Part shown: positions 54,660 to 64,000 of the stretch, one piece after another
How positions within the stretch are numbered: the stretch's first letter is position 1
Layout of the letters: every line of letters starts with the position of its first letter
DNA from: Stenotrophomonas sp. 169
Lineage (GTDB): Bacteria; Pseudomonadota; Gammaproteobacteria; Xanthomonadales; Xanthomonadaceae
Length of the DNA: 64,000 nt
Assembly: GCF_014621775.1 (NCBI RefSeq)
Contig: NZ_CP061204.1
Location: 392,501 to 456,500 of the forward strand
Direction of reading: 5' to 3'
Notes under the pieces: generated by a model
Told to the model about the DNA's origin: nothing
Databases searched by the model: none
The model's input: only the letters and a program-made list of their open reading frames with translations
Position numbers and translations under genes: made by a program

Positions 54660-56024
54660 ATGAGCACTTCTGAATTCCTGTCAACCGATGCCATCCGCCG
54701 CTTGTTCGCGCAGGCGATGTCCCGCATGTACCGCGCCGAAGTGCCGCTCTACGGCGACCTGGTCGATCTGGTGGCGCAGATCAATGCACAGGTGCTGGAC
54801 ACCGATGCCGAACTTGCCTCGCAGCTGCAGCGCAACGATGGCCGCGGTCGGCTGGATGAAGAGCGCCACGGCGCCATCCGCGTTGGCACGGCCGAAGAGC
54901 TTTCCACCCTGCGTCGGTTGTTCGCGGTGATGGGCATGCAGCCGGTGGGCTACTACGATCTCAGCGTGGCCGGCGTGCCGGTGCACTCCACGGCATTCCG
55001 TCCCACCGACGCCGCTGCGCTGGCGGCCAATCCGTTCCGTGTTTTCACATCGCTGCTGCGCCTGGAGCTGATCGAAGACGACGCGCTGCGCGCGCAGGCT
55101 GCCGCGATCCTCGCACGTCGCCGCATCTTCACCGATGACGCGCTCGCGCTGATCGAACAGGCCGAGCACGACGGTGGACTGTCGGCCGCCGATGCCGAAC
55201 GCTTCGTCGCGCAGGCGCTGGAAACGTTCCGCTGGCACGGCGACGCCACCGTGGCGCTGGACACCTACCACGCCCTGCAGGAGGCACATCGCCTGATCGC
55301 CGACGTGGTCAGCTTCCGCGGCCCGCACATCAACCACCTCACGCCGCGTACGCTGGATATCGACGCAGCGCAGGCGGCGATGATCGAACGCGGCATGGCC
55401 GCCAAGGCGGTGATCGAAGGGCCCCCGCCGCGCGCCTGTCCGATCCTGCTGCGGCAGACCAGCTTCAAGGCGCTGGAGGAACCGGTGCACTTCCCGGATG
55501 GCGAAGGCGGTCGCGCTGGCAGCCACACCGCGCGTTTCGGCGAGATCGAGCAGCGCGGGCTGGCCCTCACCCACAAGGGCCGCGCGCTGTATGACCAGCT
55601 GCTCACGCAGGCCCGCGAAGCCGATGCGGCAGGCAGCACGGGCGCTGACTACGGCCAGCGCCTGCAGGCCGTGTTTGTCGGCTTCCCGGACGACCATGCC
55701 ACGTTGCGTGCCGAGGGTCTGGGCTTCTATCGGTACCAGCTCACCGACGCCGGCCGCGCGGCGCCGGGACGTGTCGCCGACCTGCCGGCCGAGCGGCTGA
55801 TCGCCGAAGGCCTGGCCACCGCCGATCCGATCATCTATGAGGACTTCCTGCCGGTCAGCGCAGCGGGCATCTTCCAGTCCAACCTGGGCGGCGGCGAACA
55901 ACGCGCCTATGCCGCACACGCGAACCGCAGCGCATTTGAAGAAGCGCTGGGCGCGCGCGTGCATGACGAATTCGCGTTGTACCAGCAGCTGCAGGACGAC
56001 TCGCTCGCGTCATTGCGGGCGTGA
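54660..56024 (+). CDS. hglS: 2-oxoadipate dioxygenase/decarboxylase (HglS/YdcJ, DUF1338)
   Basis: A 454-residue VOC-fold iron enzyme. The family motif set is visible: SFRGPHINHLTPRTLDID with the metal His, RACPILLRQTSFKALEEPV for the substrate carboxylate, and the C-terminal YEDFLPVSAAGIFQSNL. Characterised members convert 2-oxoadipate to D-2-hydroxyglutarate in the D-lysine catabolic pathway. The start MSTSEF at 54660 is the usual start; a Met 14 codons upstream is less likely. No other lysine-degradation genes are next to it. Confidence 0.88.
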   Translation: MSTSEFLSTDAIRRLFAQAMSRMYRAEVPLYGDLVDLVAQINAQVLDTDAELASQLQRNDGRGRLDEERHGAIRVGTAEELSTLRRLFAVMGMQPVGYYDLSVAGVPVHSTAFRPTDAAALAANPFRVFTSLLRLELIEDDALRAQAAAILARRRIFTDDALALIEQAEHDGGLSAADAERFVAQALETFRWHGDATVALDTYHALQEAHRLIADVVSFRGPHINHLTPRTLDIDAAQAAMIERGMAAKAVIEGPPPRACPILLRQTSFKALEEPVHFPDGEGGRAGSHTARFGEIEQRGLALTHKGRALYDQLLTQAREADAAGSTGADYGQRLQAVFVGFPDDHATLRAEGLGFYRYQLTDAGRAAPGRVADLPAERLIAEGLATADPIIYEDFLPVSAAGIFQSNLGGGEQRAYAAHANRSAFEEALGARVHDEFALYQQLQDDSLASLRA

Positions 56025-56138
56025 CCGTCTCAACGCGATGGGTGCCGGATCACAGGGTAGGCATGGCGTTCGTCAGCTGACAGGGAATTGCGCATTGCCC
56101 GCACAGCGCACGGCACGCGCTTCCAGGTAACGCGCGCG

Positions 56139-56933
56139 TCAGGCGCTGCGGGGCACAAACGGCAGGGACCATGTATGAAACTGGCGCAGCTCTCGCAGCA
56201 CAGGCTCCGCATCACGGGTCCGTTCGTGCAGGGCAAACGCAACGCCTACCGGCCCCAACGGGTCTTTGCCGCAGACCGCCCACATCCGCGCGTCGGGACC
56301 GCTGATCGCCTGACGTGCCCCCCGCTGCCAGTGCAGGCACTCATCCACCACGGTGGCGGCGACATAGTGCTTTTCCGCCGTGTGGATGCGCTCCAGGCAG
56401 TACTTGGAAAATGTAGTGAAGCCGTAGGTCCCGTCCATCACCATCCCGTTGTCGGCCATCGCGCGCCGCAGCCCGTTGAGTGAGTCCACGTATTCCTGCA
56501 GCAGCGGTGTCAGCGGGTGGGCAGGCGCATCCGGACGGCGCGCACTGGCCTGTCCGCGCTCCGCTGCCAGCGCAGCGCCCAGCCGCGTGTCGTCGGCGAG
56601 TGCAAGGCTGGTCGCGCGCAGGAAGACCGCGGTTTCCTTCTGATCCAGGCTACGGATAAAGGTCAGGCCGGCGTCGATCAACTGCGGTGCACCGGCTTTC
56701 GCGCAGCGCCGACGCAGGCTGGCGACCAGGTCATTGCCGATCTCGCTCGGTGCCAGCCTCAGCAAGCGTGGCACCAAGGCAACGTGTGAGGTTGCATCCG
56801 CGTTGGTCACTGTCGCCGGCACGGTGACCACGGGAAGTGCATCAGCGGTTGCAGGAGCTGACACGGTAGCGAACGCGGAGTGCGCGGAGGGAATGCAGGG
56901 AAAGGGAATGTCCATGACTGCAGCACATCCCAT
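56139..56933 (-). CDS. Hypothetical protein
   Basis: A 264-residue protein of unknown family. The N-terminal 60 residues are Ala/Val/Pro/Thr-rich and probably disordered. The rest is helical, with RRLRLAPSEIG-like and TFIRSLDQKETAVFLRATSL segments and a central GMVMDGTYGFTTFSKYCLERIH. There is no signal peptide or membrane helix. The disordered Thr/Ala-rich start followed by a compact domain is the look of some secreted effectors, but I have no evidence for that. The start could be the Met six codons later. It lies convergent to hglS and 51 bp after the CoA-transferase on the same strand. Confidence 0.55.
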   Translation of the reverse strand: MGCAAVMDIPFPCIPSAHSAFATVSAPATADALPVVTVPATVTNADATSHVALVPRLLRLAPSEIGNDLVASLRRRCAKAGAPQLIDAGLTFIRSLDQKETAVFLRATSLALADDTRLGAALAAERGQASARRPDAPAHPLTPLLQEYVDSLNGLRRAMADNGMVMDGTYGFTTFSKYCLERIHTAEKHYVAATVVDECLHWQRGARQAISGPDARMWAVCGKDPLGPVGVAFALHERTRDAEPVLRELRQFHTWSLPFVPRSA

Positions 56934-56984
56934 CCTGCGCTGCTCTGCTTTCAGCCTGCGCTCACCGTGTCGGCGCTCAGCGCA

Positions 56985-58499
56985 TCACGCCTTCATCGTG
57001 CCGGTATCCAGCCAGCGCTGGTGCCAGCTGAGTGCTTCCGGCAACAGGTGCGGGGTGTGCTTGCCGTAGCTGTCCCGGTTGGCACGGTCGACGTAATCCT
57101 GCAGCTGCGCACGGAAATCCGGATGCGCACAGCGGTCGATTACCACCTGCGCGCGCTTGCGCGGCGGCAGGCCACGCAGGTCGGCCAGGCCCTGTTCGGT
57201 CACGATCACCGATACATCGTGCTCGGTGTGGTCGACATGGCTGACCATCGGGACGATGGCCGAAATGGTGCCGTTCTTCGCCGTGGACGGGCTGAGGAAC
57301 GCCGACAGGAAGCCGTTGCGCGCGAAGTCACCGGAGCCGCCGATGCCGTTCATGATGCGCGAGCCCATTACGTGGGTGGAGTTGACGTTGCCGTACAGGT
57401 CGGCCTCGATCATGCCGTTCATGCCGATGCAGCCCAGCCGTCGTACCAGTTCGGGATGGTTGGATATTTCCTGCGTGCGCATGATGATGCGCTCGCGGTA
57501 GAAATCGATGTGCTCTTTGAACGTTTCGTTGGCCTGCGGGCTCAGCGCGAAACCGGTGCACGATGCATGGCTCAGCACGCCATCGCGCAGCAGGTCGAGC
57601 ATGCCGTCCTGGATGACTTCGGTGAACGCGGTGAGGTCACGGAAACCACTCTTGGCCAGGCCCGCCAGCACCGCATTGGGGATGTTGCCCACACCGCTCT
57701 GCAGCGGCAGCAGGTTGGGCGGCAGGCGGCCCTTGCTGATCTCGTGCTTCAGGAAGTCGATCAGGTAGGCGGCGATCTGTTCGCTGGCCGCATCGATCGG
57801 ACTGAACGGACTGTTGCGGTCCGGTCCGTTGGTACGCACCACGGCGACGATCTTGTCCGGGTCGCAGCGCAACGCGGTTTCGCCGATGCGGTCGTTGGCG
57901 TGCACCAGTGGAATCGGTTTGCGATGCGGCGGCAGCGCGGTGCCGTAGTAGATGTCATGCATGCCATCCACGCCCGCCGGCTGCCATTCGTTGACCTCGA
58001 CGATCACCTTCTTCGCCAGGTCCAGCCAGGTCTTGTTGTTGCCGACCGACGTGGAGGGCACCAGCGATCCGTCCTCGCGGATGGCCGACACTTCGATCAC
58101 GGCCGTGTCGATGTCACCGTAGAAACCGAACCACACGTGCTGGGCCACATGGCTGAGATGGATGTCGATGTAATCCAGCTTGCCTTCATTGATCTGGTTG
58201 CGCGCGTACGGGTCACTCTGGAATGGCATGCGCATGGCGATGCCATCGGCCTTGGCCAGTGCGCCGTCCAGCTCCGGGGCGGTGGAGGCACCGGTCATAA
58301 GGCTGATCTGGAACGGCAGGCCCTGGGCGTGTACCGCTTCGATGCGGCGGGCCAGCTCGACGGGGACGGCCTTGGGATAGCCGGAGCCGGTGAAGCCGCT
58401 CATGGCCACGGTTTCACCGGGTTGGATAAGCGCGGCTGCGGCCTCGGCAGAGACCACGCGGTCACGGAGACGCGCGTTGGCGATGCGATCTACAGACAT
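56985..58499 (-). CDS. Acetyl-CoA hydrolase / succinyl-CoA:acetate CoA-transferase family
   Basis: A 504-residue class I CoA-transferase. It contains TVAMSGFTGSGYPKAVP near the N-terminus, LQSGVGNIPNAVLAGL, the active-site Glu region LTAFTEVIQDGMLDLL, and the C-terminal NGIGGSGDFARNG and LRGLPPRKRAQ. The layout matches succinyl-CoA:acetate CoA-transferases (AarC/ScpC-type), which move CoA between succinyl-CoA and acetate and help in acetate handling. True hydrolases in the family are rare, so transferase is preferred. Confidence 0.9.
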   Translation of the reverse strand: MSVDRIANARLRDRVVSAEAAAALIQPGETVAMSGFTGSGYPKAVPVELARRIEAVHAQGLPFQISLMTGASTAPELDGALAKADGIAMRMPFQSDPYARNQINEGKLDYIDIHLSHVAQHVWFGFYGDIDTAVIEVSAIREDGSLVPSTSVGNNKTWLDLAKKVIVEVNEWQPAGVDGMHDIYYGTALPPHRKPIPLVHANDRIGETALRCDPDKIVAVVRTNGPDRNSPFSPIDAASEQIAAYLIDFLKHEISKGRLPPNLLPLQSGVGNIPNAVLAGLAKSGFRDLTAFTEVIQDGMLDLLRDGVLSHASCTGFALSPQANETFKEHIDFYRERIIMRTQEISNHPELVRRLGCIGMNGMIEADLYGNVNSTHVMGSRIMNGIGGSGDFARNGFLSAFLSPSTAKNGTISAIVPMVSHVDHTEHDVSVIVTEQGLADLRGLPPRKRAQVVIDRCAHPDFRAQLQDYVDRANRDSYGKHTPHLLPEALSWHQRWLDTGTMKA

Positions 58500-58623
58500 G
58501 ACGACGATGTTTCGTGGGGGAAAGTCCGATTATCGGCCAAACCCACCCGTATGGGGCCTGCGACCTTGGTGGGATGGCGCTGCGGCACCTGAACGCTTCT
58601 GTACCTGCCAGTATTGTTTTGCA

Positions 58624-58727
58624 GTGCAGCGTGCAAGTTGCTTTTGCAACCGGCACGATGGACCTGCATCCCGACGTGGGGGAGGGAGCAGAGCCCGCTG
58701 GCAGTTCGCTGCAAGCGGGCTTTTTTA
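58624..58727 (+). ncRNA. Candidate small RNA with three stem-loops and terminator
   Basis: Three consecutive hairpins end in a T tract. Stem 1 (58630-58657): CGTGC-AA-GTTGC, TTTT loop, GCAAC-CG-GCACG. Stem 2 (58664-58691): CTGC-A-TCCC, loop GACGTGGGGGA, GGGA-GCAG. Stem 3 (58693-58720): GCCCGCT-G-GCAG, TTCG tetraloop, CTGC-A-AGCGGGC, then six T residues. The last is a textbook terminator. TATTGT at 58612-58617 with CTGAAC 17 bp upstream is a weak promoter. There is no reading frame with a start signal. The region lies between two genes that point away from each other, so the terminator serves no annotated gene, which supports an independent RNA of about 100 nt. Confidence 0.6.
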
Positions 58728-58781
58728 CGTCTGCAGGTTACACCTGAATAGGCGCCGGCGCTTCGGCTGCGGTAAGCGACC

Positions 58782-58871
58782 AGCCGGCTGAAGCCGGCTC
58801 TACCCGACGCGCCGTACGCGACAAGCCGATTGACGCTCCGCACGCGACCAGCCGACTGAAGTCGGCTCTAC
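58782..58871. repeat. REP elements in the glnE leader
   Basis: An inverted copy with AGCCGGC/GCCGGCT arms at 58782-58804 and another with AGCCGAC/GTCGGCT arms at 58850-58871, 9 bp before the glnE start codon. A degenerate fragment AAGCCGATTGACG lies between them. The rest of the 381-bp gap 58500-58880 is taken by the candidate small RNA. Confidence 0.75.
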
Positions 58872-58880
58872 AATCATGCG

Positions 58881-61691
58881 ATGACCCAGATCGTCGCGCC
58901 GCTCCCCGATGCCCTTCTGCCCCTGGTTGATCGCGCCATGGCGCGGCTGGTAACCGCACAGGGCGCCCCGATTCCCGCAGACCTGGCCCCGTTCCTGCGC
59001 CAGCTCGCTGTTACCAGCGATTTCGCCATCGACACGCTGTGCCGTCAGCCCACGCTGCTCGCCCACCTGGCGCAGCCCGATTGCCCGCCGCTGCCGCTGC
59101 CTGTCCTGGATCCGGCGCAGCCGGGCGAGTGGCCCGGCCTGCTGCGGCGTTACCGTGCAGCGATGTCCACGCGTCTGGTGTGGCGGGACCTCGCCGGGCT
59201 GGATACGGTCGAGCAGACGCTCGCCGGCGCCACCCTGCTGGCCGAGCACTGCCTGCAACGGGCGCTGGAGGCGCTGGAACAGGAGTTCGCCACCCGCCAC
59301 GGCATAGTGCGCGATGAAGACGGCCAGGCCCAACGCCTGGTGGTCTTCGGCTTGGGCAAACTCGGCGGCGGCGAGCTCAACTTCAGCTCCGACGTCGATC
59401 TGGTCTACGCCTTCACGCAGCGGGGCGAATCCGACGGCGCGCGCCCCTTGGCAGCAGAAGAGTATTTCGCGCGGCTCGGCCAACGCCTGGCCAAGCTGTT
59501 GGACGACACCACCGCCGATGGCTTCAGCCACCGCGTGGACCTGCGCCTGCGACCGTTCGGCCGGGCCGGGCGGGTGGCGCTGTCCTTCCCCGCGATGGAC
59601 CAGTACTTCCAACGCGAGGGCCGCGACTGGGAGCGGTACGCCTGGCTGAAGGCGCGCGCGGTGGCCGGTGACATCGCCGCCGGCGAAGACTGGCTGACGT
59701 CGCTGCGGCCCTTCGTCTACCGCCGTTACCTGGATTTCACCGCACTGGACGGCCTGCGTGACATGAAGGCGGCGATCACCGCCGAAGTGGCGCGCCGTGA
59801 CATGCACGACGACATCAAGCGCGGCGCAGGCGGTATCCGCGAGATCGAGTTCCTGTGTCAGGCGCTGCAGTTGATCCGCGCCGGCCGCGAGCCGGTGCTG
59901 CGCGAGCGTCGGCTGCTGCATGCACTCGCTGCCCTGATCGATGCCGGGCAGATCGCCGCCGATGATGGCGCGGCCTTGCGCGAGGCCTATCTGTTCCTGC
60001 GTCGCCTGGAGAACCGCCTGCAGATGCTGCGCGACGCGCAGACGCATGTGCTGCCGGCCGATCCGTTGGAGCGGCTGCGCATCGCCGTTGGACTGGGCTA
60101 CCCGGACTTCGACAGCCTGCGCGATGCGCTGGCCGTGCAGCAGGCACGCGTCAGCACCGAATTCGCGGCGTTGTTGGCACCGCGCAAAGGCAAGGCGGCC
60201 CCGGACGCCGTCGCCAGCTACTGGCGGGGATTGCCTGAGCACGGCGACGCGCAACTGCTGGTCGATGCGGGCTTCGTCGATGCCAACGGGGCAGACCAGA
60301 TGCTGCGCGACTTCGCGCAATCATCCGGTGTGAAATCGCTGTCCGACGGCGCCCGTACGCGTTTGGATCGCGTGCTGCCCGCCTTGCTGCATTCCGCGAC
60401 ACGTTCACCGCAACCCGACGCGGCGTTGAAGCGCGTGCTTGGGCTGCTGCAGGCGATCCTGCGGCGCACCAGTTACCTGGCGCTGCTGGATGAGCAGCCC
60501 AGTTCGATGGCGCGGCTGGTGGACGTGCTGTCACGCAGCGCATTGTTGGCCGAGCGGCTGGAAGCGTACCCCCTGCTGCTGGATGAGCTGCTGGATGTAC
60601 GCGTGTCCGGACCGTTGCCGACCTTTGAAGAGATACAGGCCGAGTGCGCGCAGGTGCGCAAGGTGGAAGATCCCGAATCGGCGCTGCGTTGGCTCAACGA
60701 GCTTCGTCTGGCGCTGAGTTTCCGCATGGCCATGGCCAGCCTGGATGGTCGCCAGGGGGCAGTGGATACCACGCGGCAACTGGCCGAACTGGCGCAGGTC
60801 GTGGTCGATACCGTGCTGCAGCTCGCGCAGGCGGACATGCGGGCGGCGCACGGCGAAATTGCCGGTGGCCGCTTCGCGATCATCGGCTACGGCAGCCTGG
60901 GCGGTCTGGAACTCGGCTTCGGTTCGGACCTGGACCTGGTGTTCCTGCATGACCATCCGGCTGATGTGGAAACCAGCGACGGCGCCCGCCCGCTGGAACC
61001 CGGTCGCTGGTATGCACGGCTGGCGCAGAAAGTGATGGCGCTGCTGGGTGCAGTGACGGCCGCAGGACGCCTGTACGACATCGACGTGCGGCTGCGTCCG
61101 GACGGCGGCAAGGGCGCGCTGGTGTCTTCGCTGGCGAGTTACCGCGAGTACCAGCGTGAGCGCGCGTGGACCTGGGAACATCAGGCCTTGGTGCGTGCAC
61201 GCGGCGTGGCCGGCGATGCCGAGCTGCTGGCTGCGTTTGAAGCGGTGCGCGCTCAGACCGTGGGTCGCCCACGTGATCGTGCGGCCTTGCACGCCGATAT
61301 CGTGAAGATGCGCCAGCGCATGCGCGCCGAACTGGATCGTAGCGACGCCGCGCGCATGGACCTGAAGCAGGGGGCCGGTGGCGTGGTCGATCTGGAGTTC
61401 CTGCTGCAGGCGGGCGTGCTGGGTCAGGCAGCCGACCATCCCACGCTGCTGCAGCCACGCGATACCCGCGGACTGATCGATGCACTGGCCGCCACCGGAT
61501 GGTTGCCGGCAGACCGCGCCGCCGGCCTGCAGACCGCGCATGCCACGCTGCTGGAGCTGGGCTTGGCCTGCACCCTTGATCGCCGCCCCCGCACCGCACC
61601 GCCCAGCGACGCACTGGACGAAGCCCGCGCCCTCATCCGCCACGCCTGCGACGCAGCAGGCCTGCCATTCGACGCGCCCACAGGGCGGTAA
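58881..61691 (+). CDS. glnE: Bifunctional glutamine synthetase adenylyltransferase/deadenylylase
   Basis: A 936-residue enzyme that attaches AMP to glutamine synthetase and removes it, in response to PII and glutamine. Both nucleotidyltransferase domains are intact: [21 protein letters not shown] near residue 155 (deadenylylase half) and [20 protein letters not shown] near residue 675 (adenylylase half). [15 protein letters not shown] and [15 protein letters not shown] are the matching second motifs. The ATG lies 9 bp after a REP palindrome and has no Shine-Dalgarno sequence. Confidence 0.96.
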   Translation: MTQIVAPLPDALLPLVDRAMARLVTAQGAPIPADLAPFLRQLAVTSDFAIDTLCRQPTLLAHLAQPDCPPLPLPVLDPAQPGEWPGLLRRYRAAMSTRLVWRDLAGLDTVEQTLAGATLLAEHCLQRALEALEQEFATRHGIVRDEDGQAQRLVVFGLGKLGGGELNFSSDVDLVYAFTQRGESDGARPLAAEEYFARLGQRLAKLLDDTTADGFSHRVDLRLRPFGRAGRVALSFPAMDQYFQREGRDWERYAWLKARAVAGDIAAGEDWLTSLRPFVYRRYLDFTALDGLRDMKAAITAEVARRDMHDDIKRGAGGIREIEFLCQALQLIRAGREPVLRERRLLHALAALIDAGQIAADDGAALREAYLFLRRLENRLQMLRDAQTHVLPADPLERLRIAVGLGYPDFDSLRDALAVQQARVSTEFAALLAPRKGKAAPDAVASYWRGLPEHGDAQLLVDAGFVDANGADQMLRDFAQSSGVKSLSDGARTRLDRVLPALLHSATRSPQPDAALKRVLGLLQAILRRTSYLALLDEQPSSMARLVDVLSRSALLAERLEAYPLLLDELLDVRVSGPLPTFEEIQAECAQVRKVEDPESALRWLNELRLALSFRMAMASLDGRQGAVDTTRQLAELAQVVVDTVLQLAQADMRAAHGEIAGGRFAIIGYGSLGGLELGFGSDLDLVFLHDHPADVETSDGARPLEPGRWYARLAQKVMALLGAVTAAGRLYDIDVRLRPDGGKGALVSSLASYREYQRERAWTWEHQALVRARGVAGDAELLAAFEAVRAQTVGRPRDRAALHADIVKMRQRMRAELDRSDAARMDLKQGAGGVVDLEFLLQAGVLGQAADHPTLLQPRDTRGLIDALAATGWLPADRAAGLQTAHATLLELGLACTLDRRPRTAPPSDALDEARALIRHACDAAGLPFDAPTGR

Positions 61692-61712
61692 CCCGTCAGG
61701 AAAACCGGTTAG

Positions 61713-61811
61713 GGTAGAGCCGACTTCAGTCGGCTTCGCTTCTGCCTTCGCTCTGGTAGAGCCGACTTCAGTCGGCTTCGCTCACAGCAGCCGACTAAAG
61801 TCGGCTCTACC
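61713..61811. repeat. Three REP palindromes after glnE
   Basis: Forward copies at 61713-61735 and 61755-61777, and an inverted copy at 61789-61811 (one base change in the loop). All belong to the GTAGAGCCGAC type. A CT-rich spacer (CTTCTGCCTTCGCTCTG) precedes the second copy. Confidence 0.85.
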
Positions 61812-61851
61812 AGACCCAACAGCCCGCCACAGCATGGCTGCGGCACGCACA

Positions 61852-62403
61852 TCACCGCGCCGGGGCCATCTTCCACAGCAGCGCGCGGAACGGGGCCAGC
61901 AGGCAGATGCCGATCGCCAGCTTTACCGCCAGATCGCCCAGCGCCCAGCTCACCCACGGCAGCGTGGAACCGGCGAAGGCGATGCTCCAGAAAATCGTGG
62001 TATCCACCGTCGCACTGCAGGTGGTGGCCACCATCGGGGCCCGCCACCAGCTGCCGCGGCGCAATCGGTCGAAGACGGTGATGTCCAGCAACTGCGCCAC
62101 GATGAAGGCGGAGCACGAGGCCACGGCGATGCGCGGCGTCGCCACCCAGAACGACAGCACCACCGCCAGCGCGAAACCGGCCCACGCCACCCGGCGGGCA
62201 GGGCCTGGGCCGAAGCGGCGGTTGATCAGGTTGCTCACCAGGAACGCGACCGGATAGCTGAACGCACCCCAGGTCAGCCAGTCGTTGATCGGGTACTGCA
62301 CCAGCACGTTCGAGCCCAGCACCACCGCGCCCATGGCCAACACCGCCAGCAGCAGCGCGCGGACGGTCATCGGAGCAAAAGCGGGGGCGGGACGCGCGGA
62401 CAT
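61852..62403 (-). CDS. yhhQ: Queuosine precursor transporter (YhhQ/VUT family)
   Basis: A 183-residue inner membrane protein with about five helices. Motifs VLVQYPINDWLTWGAFSYPVAFLVSNLINRRFGPGPARR, split here as QYPINDWLTWGAFSYPVAF and LVSNLINRRFGPG, and VASCSAFIVAQLLDITVFD with TTIFWSIAFAG are typical of the YhhQ family, which imports queuosine precursors for tRNA modification. The start is uncertain: 62403 is used here, with ATG codons also at 62436 and 62370. No preQ1 riboswitch is visible upstream. Confidence 0.82.
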   Translation of the reverse strand: MSARPAPAFAPMTVRALLLAVLAMGAVVLGSNVLVQYPINDWLTWGAFSYPVAFLVSNLINRRFGPGPARRVAWAGFALAVVLSFWVATPRIAVASCSAFIVAQLLDITVFDRLRRGSWWRAPMVATTCSATVDTTIFWSIAFAGSTLPWVSWALGDLAVKLAIGICLLAPFRALLWKMAPAR

Positions 62404-62520
62404 GGCGAGCCAGGAGGCAGAAAGGAAGGCGCGCATTATCCGCCCCCGGGCAGCGCGCTGCCAGCAGCGCCTGAACAGCATAGTCAGGGCGCCGGTAACG
62501 CGTCGCGGTCGGCTGCTTGG

Positions 62521-62607
62521 GGTAGAGCCGACTTCAGTCGGCTGCGGTGGGAAGCCGGCTGAAGCCGGCTCTACCGCTGGTTTGGGAAGCCGACTGAAGT
62601 CGGCTCT
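62521..62607. repeat. REP cluster at the left edge of the IS110 element
   Basis: A forward copy at 62521-62543, an inverted AGCCGGC-type copy at 62553-62575, and at 62588-62607 the first 20 bases of an inverted AGCCGAC-type copy. That copy is cut after GGCTCT; the missing ACC is found at 63744-63746 on the other side of the insertion sequence. Confidence 0.88.
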
Positions 62608-62608
62608 T

Positions 62609-63730
<1,122 letters not shown>

Positions 63731-63759
63731 CAACACAGTTGCTACCGTGGGCTCTGGGA

Positions 63760-63782
63760 AGCCGACCGAGGCCGGCTCTACC
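63760..63782 (-). repeat. REP palindrome right of the IS110 element
   Basis: An inverted copy with diverged arms (AGCCGACCGAGGCCGGCT) ending in CTACC, 14 bp beyond the restored target site. Confidence 0.75.
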
Positions 63783-63791
63783 GCCCTTGCG

Positions 63792-64000
63792 TCACCACGT
63801 GCCGGTGAGGTTGTCCGCGGCGGCGTACTCGGTGGGGACGTAAGCCAGCGTCTTCCCGGCCCCATCGGTCACGTTCCAGCCCGCTCCGGCGGGTGTCGGC
63901 ACGAAGGCCACGGTCTCGCCGACGGCGAAGGCTGCACCGGGGTTGTCCTGCCGCGCCGGCCATTGCAGCGTGGCGGTCTGCTCTGCATTGCCCGGCACCT
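63792..64000 (-). CDS. 3' end of an unidentified gene (runs off the window)
   Basis: The last 69 codons of a reading frame that enters from the right edge and stops with TGA at 63792. The visible part contains FAVGETVAFVPTPAGAGWNV and ends TEYAAADNLTGTW, which looks like small beta strands of a repeat or SH3-like domain. The start, length and function lie outside the window. Confidence 0.5.
   Translation of the reverse strand, partial: VPGNAEQTATLQWPARQDNPGAAFAVGETVAFVPTPAGAGWNVTDGAGKTLAYVPTEYAAADNLTGTW

Noticed and set aside
56139..56933. Possible type III or IV secretion effector
   Set aside because: Only a disordered N-terminus suggests it; there is no secretion apparatus, chaperone, PIP-box or known effector domain nearby.
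62404..62520. preQ1 riboswitch in front of the YhhQ-type transporter gene
   Set aside because: No H-type pseudoknot or A-rich tail is visible in the leader, and REP sequence begins about 100 bp upstream.

Overview
The window is a high-GC chromosomal segment of a Xanthomonadaceae gammaproteobacterium, most likely Stenotrophomonas. Two things point there: dozens of short palindromes that begin with GTAG (the SMAG-type REP elements described in Stenotrophomonas maltophilia), and the gene order of the rpsU-yqeY-yihY-dnaG, envC-ctpA and coxB-ctaD-ctaG-ctaE-surf1-ctaA-ctaB blocks. No phage, plasmid backbone, CRISPR array or tRNA was found. The clear mobile element is one IS110-family insertion near the right edge.

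Layout. 1-3.0 kb: 3' part of a 23S rRNA gene and two complete tandem 5S rRNA genes, each with its own terminator. 3.2-15.3 kb: envelope and housekeeping genes (M28 peptidase lipoprotein, a VNG-repeat protein, EnvC-like amidase activator, S41 protease, rhomboid protease, FadL porin, PnuC, PutA). 15.8-23.8 kb: the aa3-type cytochrome c oxidase locus with its copper and heme A assembly genes, including a 43-residue membrane protein and a Sco-like protein with a CxxxC motif. 24-26.3 kb: two secreted proteins of uncertain role among REP dimers. 26.3-34.2 kb: symporter, dnaG, yihY, yqeY and rpsU on the minus strand, divergent from tsaD, folB and an MscM-type channel. 34.3-38.9 kb: a GH3 glycosidase behind a LacI-type operator, a lipoprotein and a PQQ-type sugar dehydrogenase.

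39.3-51.9 kb: a divergent nine-gene cluster that reads as a peptidoglycan-peptide scavenging system. The left arm has a permease, L,D-transpeptidase, RpiR/MurR regulator, L-Ala-D/L-Glu epimerase and NlpC/P60 endopeptidase. The right arm has a transglutaminase-like protein, Oar-type TonB receptor, class C beta-lactamase-like hydrolase and D-Ala-D-Ala dipeptidase. Two palindromes in the shared promoter region are candidate operators for the RpiR regulator.

52-61.7 kb: small membrane and EF-hand proteins, a HAD phosphatase, an HglS-type 2-oxoadipate enzyme, a CoA-transferase and glnE, with a likely small RNA between the last two. 61.8-64 kb: a YhhQ-type queuosine-precursor transporter, a REP cluster, the IS110 element and the 3' end of an unidentified gene.

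The strongest find is the IS110 element. It sits exactly in the GTAG head of a REP palindrome, with a CT dinucleotide on both sides. Its 5' non-coding end folds into two guide loops whose four guide segments match the left target, right target, left donor and right donor. It therefore appears to carry a readable bridge RNA that directs insertion into this genome's own REP repeats.
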